From assembly GCA_003138795.1 (NCBI GenBank), contig PLHC01000127.1:1-45854 (forward strand): 45,854 bases of DNA, written 5' to 3'. Positions 39,907 through 45,854 of the stretch are shown here, in pieces. Every line of letters starts with the position of its first letter. The stretch's first letter is position 1. Below the pieces are notes generated by a model, which worked only from the letters and a program-made list of their open reading frames with translations, ran no database searches and was not told the DNA's origin. The position numbers and the translations under genes are program-made. The stretch is from Granulicella sp. (lineage in GTDB: Bacteria > Acidobacteriota > Terriglobia > Terriglobales > Acidobacteriaceae).

Positions 39907-40499
39907 GCACAACCGCTGTGATACCGAATAGCCCGAACGAAAGATGGGAACTGCCATCCCGCGGCGTCGTGGGCATGGCGTGCCTGATCGTTGCCGAGGC
40001 TGCAATCTTCGTCATCTTCGTGGTTGCGTATGTCTTCTACATCGGCAAGAGCCTGAACGGGCCCACGCCGAAAGATGTACTCACGCTGCCGATCTTCACG
40101 ACCATCTGTCTGCTCTCGAGCAGTCTCACGGTTCATGCAGCCGTTTCGGCACTGCGGCAGGGCAAAAGAAACCTATGCTCTCTGTGGTTGGCGGCGACCG
40201 TACTGCTGGGAGGGATATTTCTCGCGGGGACTGCTCACGAGTGGTATGACCTTATTTACCACGATGGCTTGACGATCAAGACAAACCTGTTTGGTACCAC
40301 ATTCTATTCGCTGGTTGGGTTGCATGCGTCGCATGTGCTTGTCGGTCTGATCATGCTGGCTCTGGCCTTGTGGTTCTCGCTGCGCGGTGAGATGGGCCGT
40401 GAACATAGCGAGAAGCTCGAGGTGCTATCGCTCTACTGGCACTTTGTCGACGCCGTGTGGGTCATTGTATTTACGGTTGTTTATGTGTTGGGAAGATGA
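39903..40499 (+). CDS. Cytochrome c oxidase subunit III
   Basis: AHEWYDLIYHDGLTIKTNLFGTTFYSLVGLHASHVLVGLIML, YWHFVDAVWVIVFTVVYVLG; GTG start overlapping ctaD stop. Confidence 0.93.
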   Translation: MSTTAVIPNSPNERWELPSRGVVGMACLIVAEAAIFVIFVVAYVFYIGKSLNGPTPKDVLTLPIFTTICLLSSSLTVHAAVSALRQGKRNLCSLWLAATVLLGGIFLAGTAHEWYDLIYHDGLTIKTNLFGTTFYSLVGLHASHVLVGLIMLALALWFSLRGEMGREHSEKLEVLSLYWHFVDAVWVIVFTVVYVLGR

Positions 40500-41386
40500 A
40501 CCAAGAAGGAGCCACGTTGCACGGCGATCATTCACAACAAAAAAATGAGCTGCAGCTTCCGTCACCGACAGCGTGGCCAATGGTGCTGGCCCTTGGCATC
40601 GCGCTTGTTCTCACGGGCATGGTGACGGACGGTATCGTCAGCATCCTTGGCGGCATTCTCGCGGTTGCTGGGATGGTTGGGTGGTTTTGGCAGGTGCTTC
40701 CGCACGAGGCGCACGAAGCCGTCGAAGTGAGCACCGAAGAGGTGCGCATCGTTAGTTCTCGCACGCTCGCTGCGCGACTTCCAATAGGCCCAATGCACCG
40801 CAAGATTATCCCCGTTGAGACCTTTCGAATCGTCACGGGCATCAAGGGAGGGATTGCTGGGGGGATCGCTATGGCGGTACCTGCGGTGATCTTCAGTGTG
40901 CTCAAGTACCACAGCATCTGGTACGCGATGAACCTGCTTGCTGCCGGCGGGTTTATCTCCTGGGCGGGCGCAAGCAACGCATTTCTGAGCGAGTTTCATC
41001 TGCGCGGGTTGTTGGCCGCGCTTGTGATTCATGGATTAACGTCTCTGCTCGTGGGGTTATTGTACGGGGCAATGCTTCCCATGTTCCCGAAGTACCCAAT
41101 TCTTACAGCAGGCTTCATGGTACCGTTGCTATTCACCGGCATCCTGCGCTCGGCGCTCGGCATCGTAAGCCCGATTCTCAACCAGCGCATCGATTGGTTC
41201 TGGTTTGTTATCTCGCAAATAGCCTTTGGACTTGTGTGCGGGTTTGTTGTGAATCTACAGGCCAAGGTCCGAACGCCACAGTTTCAAGCGCTGCCATTTT
41301 CCGTGCGTGCAGGACTTCACAGCGACCTCGATGAACGGAAACACGGCGAGCTAACGGATTCAGACGACAAGGACACTCCGCGATGA
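40496..41386 (+). CDS. Uncharacterised multi-pass membrane protein in cox cluster
   Basis: Several hydrophobic helices; ATGA overlap with subunit III and overlap with the downstream cytochrome c gene. Confidence 0.75.
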   Translation: MNQEGATLHGDHSQQKNELQLPSPTAWPMVLALGIALVLTGMVTDGIVSILGGILAVAGMVGWFWQVLPHEAHEAVEVSTEEVRIVSSRTLAARLPIGPMHRKIIPVETFRIVTGIKGGIAGGIAMAVPAVIFSVLKYHSIWYAMNLLAAGGFISWAGASNAFLSEFHLRGLLAALVIHGLTSLLVGLLYGAMLPMFPKYPILTAGFMVPLLFTGILRSALGIVSPILNQRIDWFWFVISQIAFGLVCGFVVNLQAKVRTPQFQALPFSVRAGLHSDLDERKHGELTDSDDKDTPR

Positions 41387-42114
41387 ATCTTCGCTTGTTG
41401 AGTATTTCGATGATGACCTGCGCTGCCGCGTTCTTGTGCGTAGGGTGTAAAGATGTGCCTGGAAGGCCAGGATCTGAGGCAGAAAGACCTGACCAGGTGT
41501 TGAAGTTTGCGGTGCTCTACAAGCAGAACTGCGCTGCTTGCCATGGCGAGGATGGAAGAAGCGGGGCGGCAATCTCCCTGGCGAATCCGGTGTATCTTGC
41601 CGTGGCGGGAGCCGACAAGATACAGCAGATTACGGCGAATGGTGTTCCTGGAACGTTGATGCCTGCTTTCGCTAAGAGTCATGGGGGCATGTTGACCGAC
41701 CAGCAGATTGCGGTCCTCGCAGAAGGGCTGGAGTCAGAGTGGGGCAGGGCGGATGCGCTTGGCGGGCAAATTCCGCCGCCGTATGCGAGCAGTTCTGCTG
41801 GTGATCCGGCGCAAGGACAAAAGGCGTTCACCACGTTCTGCGCAAGTTGCCACGGAGTCGATGGGGCCGGAGTTGTGCGCGGCAAGATTCATACTGGCTC
41901 CCTAGTAGATCCGGCCTATCTTGCGTTGATCAGCGACCAGGGACTGCGCAGTCTGATTCTCGCCGGGCAGCCCCAGGAGAATATGCCTGATTGGAAATCC
42001 GATATGACCGGGGCAGGTTCGCGGGCTATGACGGACCAGGAAATAGCCGACACCGTCGCATGGCTGGCTTCGCATCGGATCGCGACGCCGGGCCAGCCTT
42101 ATATGCATCCATAG
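41383..42114 (+). CDS. Diheme c-type cytochrome, probable lipoprotein
   Basis: Lipobox-like LCVGCKD; two heme motifs CAACH and CASCH. Confidence 0.88.
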   Translation: MNLRLLSISMMTCAAAFLCVGCKDVPGRPGSEAERPDQVLKFAVLYKQNCAACHGEDGRSGAAISLANPVYLAVAGADKIQQITANGVPGTLMPAFAKSHGGMLTDQQIAVLAEGLESEWGRADALGGQIPPPYASSSAGDPAQGQKAFTTFCASCHGVDGAGVVRGKIHTGSLVDPAYLALISDQGLRSLILAGQPQENMPDWKSDMTGAGSRAMTDQEIADTVAWLASHRIATPGQPYMHP

Positions 42115-42140
42115 AGTTTTACCAGCGTGCGGAGATAAGT

Positions 42141-42776
42141 ATGAGTGAATTTCTTAACTATCCAGGAGAATCCAGTAACGACGACCTCCAGCCGGAGGGT
42201 AAGGCGGCGGCACACACGCGCAGGGCCTTCCTGTTCAAGGTGGCTGTTGGTCTTAATGCCCTGGTGGGGGCGGTGCTAGCGGTGCCTCTGATCGGGTATC
42301 TACTTGGGCCGGTGACGAAGAGGGGCTCAGACGTTGGGTCGTGGATAAGCATTGGTGCGGTGAGCGATTTCCCTGTGGGGGAGACACGGCTGGTTGATTT
42401 CAAGAGTCCTGTCGCGAGCTTCGGTGATGGCGAGACTGCAAAGGTTGCGTGTTGGGTTCGGCGCGTTTCGGCGCAGCAATTTCAGGTGTTCGCGATCAAC
42501 TGCGCGCATCTCGGCTGCCCTGTGCGATGGTTCTCGGAGTCGAAGCTCTTTTTATGCCCGTGCCATGGCGGCGCGTACTACGAAGACGGTAGCAGAGCGT
42601 CGGGGCCGCCTGAACGTGGTCTTTTCGAATACAAGTACAAGATTGCAGGAAACTCGCTTGTGATCCATTCAGGCGATATGCCGACGCTTGCGACCCAAGC
42701 GTCTTGTAAGGAGAAACCGCTTGTCCAGATTGAACCTGCAACAGGTGAGACGAGGTCAACGACATGGGAAGGTTGA
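42141..42776 (+). CDS. Rieske [2Fe-2S] protein
   Basis: CAHLGC...CPCHGG; N-terminal TRRAFLFKVAVGLNALVGAVLAV anchor. Start trimmed to ATG 42141. Confidence 0.93.
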   Translation: MSEFLNYPGESSNDDLQPEGKAAAHTRRAFLFKVAVGLNALVGAVLAVPLIGYLLGPVTKRGSDVGSWISIGAVSDFPVGETRLVDFKSPVASFGDGETAKVACWVRRVSAQQFQVFAINCAHLGCPVRWFSESKLFLCPCHGGAYYEDGSRASGPPERGLFEYKYKIAGNSLVIHSGDMPTLATQASCKEKPLVQIEPATGETRSTTWEG

Positions 42777-44296
42777 AGGAACGCGGGACCGTTGCCGGAC
42801 TCAAAACCTATAAGTGGCTTGAGCACCGCCTTGGCCTCATGAAGCCGATGGCTGATGCGGCGGCGCACCCGACGCCTTCGAACAACGCGAGTTGGTGGTA
42901 TGTCTTTGGAAGCGCGGCTACGGTGCTTCTAATGCTGCAGGTGGTTACAGGTATTCTGCTCGCGCTGGTGTATAGCCCAACGCCGAATGAGGCTTGGACG
43001 AGCCTGAATGTACTGAATCACAACATTGCACTTGGATGGTATCTACGAGCGCTGCATGGCTGGGGATCAGACTTCATGATTGCCATCGTGCTGATCCATA
43101 TGGTGCAGGTGTTTCTCTTTGGCTCATTTAAATTTCCCCGGGAGTTGACCTGGATCGTCGGTATCGGTCTGTTGCTGATGACGCTGGGCATGGCCTTTAC
43201 CGGGCAGGTGATGCGATTCGATCAGGACGCGTACTGGGGGCTGGGGATTGGTGCCTCGATCTCAAGCCGCATACCGATTATCGGGGCGTCGCTGGTGCAT
43301 ATGATTCTTGGTGGACCGATCATCGGCAGAGCGACGTTGTCACGGTTCTTTACACTGCATGTGTTCGTGATTCCAGGGCTCCTGCTTGCCGGGGTCGGGG
43401 TGCATGTGTGGATGGTGCTGCGGCACGGTGTCAGCGATTGGCCTATGCCGGGACGGCTTGTGCGCAAGTCAACCTACGAGCGGGAATATCACGAACTGAC
43501 GGCGAAGACCGGCATTCCGTTCGTGCCGGACGCAGCGTGGAAGGACGCACTGTTTGCTGCCGCTATCCTCTTTGCTGTGATGGCGTGCGCGTTTTTCTTT
43601 GGACCGTTCGGTCCTGGTGGTCAACCCGATCCGACGATTATCCAGACAGCGCCGAAGCCAGACTTCGCATTTCTTTGGATCTATGCCGTTCTGGCATTCT
43701 TGCCCCCATCGCTCGAGACGCCGGTGCTACTCGTTGCTCCGGTCCTGGGGATTGCGGGTATGCTGTTGCTGCCGCTGGTGGCGAGCGAGGGAGAGCGGCA
43801 TTGGGCCCGGCGCCCGGTGGCTGTGCTGATGGTGTCCGTGATTGCCGTGTCGCTTGGGATATTCACGCGCCTGGGAACCTATACTCCGTGGAGCCCGGTG
43901 ATGAATGCGTGGGCGAGCGATCCGGTTCCACCGAAGTATCTGCACGACCGCACACCGCTGGAGCGAGAGGGAGCGCTGGTGCTGCAGGACAAGCAGTGCC
44001 GCAATTGTCATTCGCTCGACGGCGCAGGTGGATTGCGTGGACCCGCACTTGATTCAGTTGCAACACGGCTGACAGAAGATCAGATTGTGCGGCAGGTGCT
44101 ACAGGGCGGGGGCAACATGCCGGCATATGGTAACGCGCTGAATCCATCGGAGACGAAGGCGCTGGTGAGCTTCCTGATGACGCTGCGCAGTAACGATCTG
44201 GCACCAGCAGTCGATGAGTCGCGTGGTTTGGTGCATGCCAGTGAATTGCATGTGCCTAAGTCTCCTGCCGCGGTGTCGTCGGGGCAGACACCCTAG
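42764..44296 (+). CDS. Cytochrome b (b/b6-type) fused to C-terminal cytochrome c domain
   Basis: ALHGWGSDFMIAIVLIHMVQVFLFGSFKFPRELTWIVG, GQVMRFDQDAYWGL, HVFVIPGLLL; C-terminal CRNCHSLDGAGG heme c motif. Confidence 0.92.
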   Translation: MGRLKERGTVAGLKTYKWLEHRLGLMKPMADAAAHPTPSNNASWWYVFGSAATVLLMLQVVTGILLALVYSPTPNEAWTSLNVLNHNIALGWYLRALHGWGSDFMIAIVLIHMVQVFLFGSFKFPRELTWIVGIGLLLMTLGMAFTGQVMRFDQDAYWGLGIGASISSRIPIIGASLVHMILGGPIIGRATLSRFFTLHVFVIPGLLLAGVGVHVWMVLRHGVSDWPMPGRLVRKSTYEREYHELTAKTGIPFVPDAAWKDALFAAAILFAVMACAFFFGPFGPGGQPDPTIIQTAPKPDFAFLWIYAVLAFLPPSLETPVLLVAPVLGIAGMLLLPLVASEGERHWARRPVAVLMVSVIAVSLGIFTRLGTYTPWSPVMNAWASDPVPPKYLHDRTPLEREGALVLQDKQCRNCHSLDGAGGLRGPALDSVATRLTEDQIVRQVLQGGGNMPAYGNALNPSETKALVSFLMTLRSNDLAPAVDESRGLVHASELHVPKSPAAVSSGQTP

Positions 44297-44299
44297 CGT

Positions 44300-45160
44300 A
44301 TGTCTGACGCGGTGCATGACATCTTCGCGGATTGGACGCTGCCTATCGGGCTGACGGTCTCGATTGTCATTACGGCAGCGTTGTACGTGCGCGGCTGGCT
44401 GGCGATTCGCAAGACGCGGCCTGAGCAGTTTACGGATGTGCGGCTGGCTTCGTTCCTGGGTGGGCTCGCGCTGTTGTGGCTGGTGACCGGTTCGCCGATG
44501 GATGGCTTTGCCGATGCGCTGCTGAGCGCGCATATGGTCGAACATCTGCTGATGATGTCGGCCATTCCGATGCTTCTGTTGTACGGGCTGCCGGTGGTGC
44601 CCCTGCTGCGTGGGCTGCCCGCGCCGCTGCTGCGCTGGATCGTCGGGCCGCTGCTGCGCGTGTCGGCACTGCGGCGCGTGGGGCAATGGCTGGTCACTCC
44701 GGCTATCGCGTGGCTGGCGATGAACGTGGCGTATCTCTGCTGGCACATCCCTGCGGCCTACGACTTAGCGCTGGAGAACGAGACGGTGCACGGCGTGGAG
44801 CATCTCTGCTTCCTCGTTACGTCACTGCTCTTCTGGTGGTACATCTTTCGCCCATGGCCCGCCGAGGAGCGCCCGGACGACTGGGGCATGCTGGTCTACC
44901 TGGCGCTGGGCGATGTCGTTATGACGCTTCTTTCGGCATTTCTGGCATTCTGCGAGCGTCCTGTCTACCCCTACTACATTGACCACCCAAACCCGTTCCA
45001 CATCCCGGTCCTCGAGGATCAGGTCCTCGGCGCAGTGATTATGTGGGTGCTGGGATCGTTCGCGTATCTCGTACCTGCAATGGTGATCACCTTGCGCCTG
45101 ACCGGGTTTGACGAGGGAAGCTCCGTTGCGGCGAATCCTCGGCGGCGTACGAACAGGTGA
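44300..45160 (+). CDS. ctaG: CtaG-like cytochrome c oxidase assembly protein (caa3_CtaG family)
   Basis: SAHMVEHLLMMSAIPMLLLYGLP, WHIPAAYDLALENETVHGVEHLCFLVTSLLFWW. Confidence 0.9.
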   Translation: MSDAVHDIFADWTLPIGLTVSIVITAALYVRGWLAIRKTRPEQFTDVRLASFLGGLALLWLVTGSPMDGFADALLSAHMVEHLLMMSAIPMLLLYGLPVVPLLRGLPAPLLRWIVGPLLRVSALRRVGQWLVTPAIAWLAMNVAYLCWHIPAAYDLALENETVHGVEHLCFLVTSLLFWWYIFRPWPAEERPDDWGMLVYLALGDVVMTLLSAFLAFCERPVYPYYIDHPNPFHIPVLEDQVLGAVIMWVLGSFAYLVPAMVITLRLTGFDEGSSVAANPRRRTNR

Positions 45161-45284
45161 GGGGGTACCCCCCCTCCCCCCTGGTTTTGTAAAGTCTCTG
45201 GAATCAAGAGTTGCGAAAATTGGTGTCTGTAAGGTATTCCATTCAGAGACTTTATAGGCAAAGTCTTCCATTCAAAGGACTTGG
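45161..45284. repeat. ~120-nt dispersed intergenic repeat, copy 2
   Basis: GGGGGTACCCCC, poly-C, three degenerate TAAAGT/CAAAGT units; same architecture and high similarity to 10100-10220. Confidence 0.75.
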
Positions 45285-45304
45285 TGGTGTTTTCAATGGT
45301 TTAG

Positions 45305-45383
45305 CGCGGGAAACATTCCCGCAGCGGCTAAAGCCGCGTTGGATTGGCTGGTTTACGGCGGGACTAAAGTCCCGACCTTTCAA
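45305..45383. repeat. Cluster of short hairpins with CTAAAG cores
   Basis: GCGGGAAacaTTCCCGC, GCGGCTaaAGCCGC, CGGGACTaaAGTCCCG in tandem. Confidence 0.75.
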
Positions 45384-45663
45384 AGCTGCCCTATAACAAC
45401 AGGGATTAGCGTTAGTCGCTGCTCAGCGAAAAGCTGGATTCCTTCTGTTGAGCTTTATGCCCTACTTCTATTTTAGAGAGTTGGGTGGGTGAACTATGCC
45501 AAATGGTTTGGCGTTAAAACACCAGTGTTAATGAGGGTTTTGGTGATTCCTGTGGGCGTGGGGGGCTTGACATGCGAGTATTGGGCTGTTTTCGCAGGAA
45601 GTATTTTTGGATTGGATAAGTGGTTCAAACAAGGTGGGTTGTGGCGGGAGAAGGTAGGCATGC

Positions 45664-45813
45664 CCCAGGGGCTAAAGCCCGATTTCTCTTCTGGCCCATG
45701 AGACCCGAGCCTGAAGGCTCGGGGTACCCATTCTTCGCCAAGGCTAAAGCCCCCATTTTTCTGCTGGCCTATATGAGACCCGAGCCTAAAGGCTCGGGGT
45801 ACCCATTCTTCGC
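45664..45813. repeat. Two tandem ~75-bp repeat units carrying hairpins
   Basis: GAGACCCGAGCCT(GA/AA)AGGCTCGGGGTACCCATTCTTCGC at 45700 and 45775, each preceded by GGCTAAAGCCC + ATTT(C/T)TCT(T)CTGGCC-like spacer. Confidence 0.85.
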
Positions 45814-45854
45814 TGATATGCCCTAACGGGCTAGCGCATCGAGGGCGAGGTTGA

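Noticed and set aside
45620-45826. ORF with duplicated MRPEPxGSGYPFFA peptide
   Set aside because: Entirely a translation of the 75-bp hairpin tandem repeat; no independent coding evidence.
45161-45830. CRISPR array
   Set aside because: Repeats are short palindromes with irregular spacing and non-unique spacers; no cas genes in the window.

Overview
The gene content and repeats look like an Acidobacteriota genome (Terriglobia/Acidobacteriaceae-like; inferred, not tested). Left part (0-18.8 kb), mostly ordinary chromosome: a STAS/anti-sigma kinase pair; a three-gene minus-strand cluster of GH20 hexosaminidase, a 1447-aa fusion (Na+:solute symporter + serine beta-lactamase-fold hydrolase + NamZ/DUF1343 exo-muramidase) and an FAD/NAD disulfide oxidoreductase; a PNPOx-like protein; LolA; a polysaccharide deacetylase + DUF4015 pair; a TPR-Fis-HTH protein; PPDK; an RraA-like protein; and a sirtuin. 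Middle part (about 18.9-36.6 kb), accessory-looking: B12/radical-SAM protein, AlaC-like aminotransferase, GMC oxidoreductase + aldehyde dehydrogenase, IcmF mutase, OFA transporter + DUF1641 + formate dehydrogenase-like protein, and PsiE. It contains several decayed gene relics (TonB-dependent receptor, transposase, SagB-type nitroreductase, DUF5117 metalloprotease, NHL/Ig-type fragment) and ends at tRNA-Asp. Right part: one operon encoding caa3-type cytochrome oxidase and a Rieske/cytochrome b complex, followed by an array of short hairpin repeats. The strongest leads are (1) the symporter-hydrolase-muramidase fusion, with a signal-peptide-like junction and a REP-like palindrome serving as in-frame linker, and (2) the radical-SAM gene whose start codon and first ~23 codons appear to come from a transposase relic. 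All family calls are from reading the translations; no database search was run.
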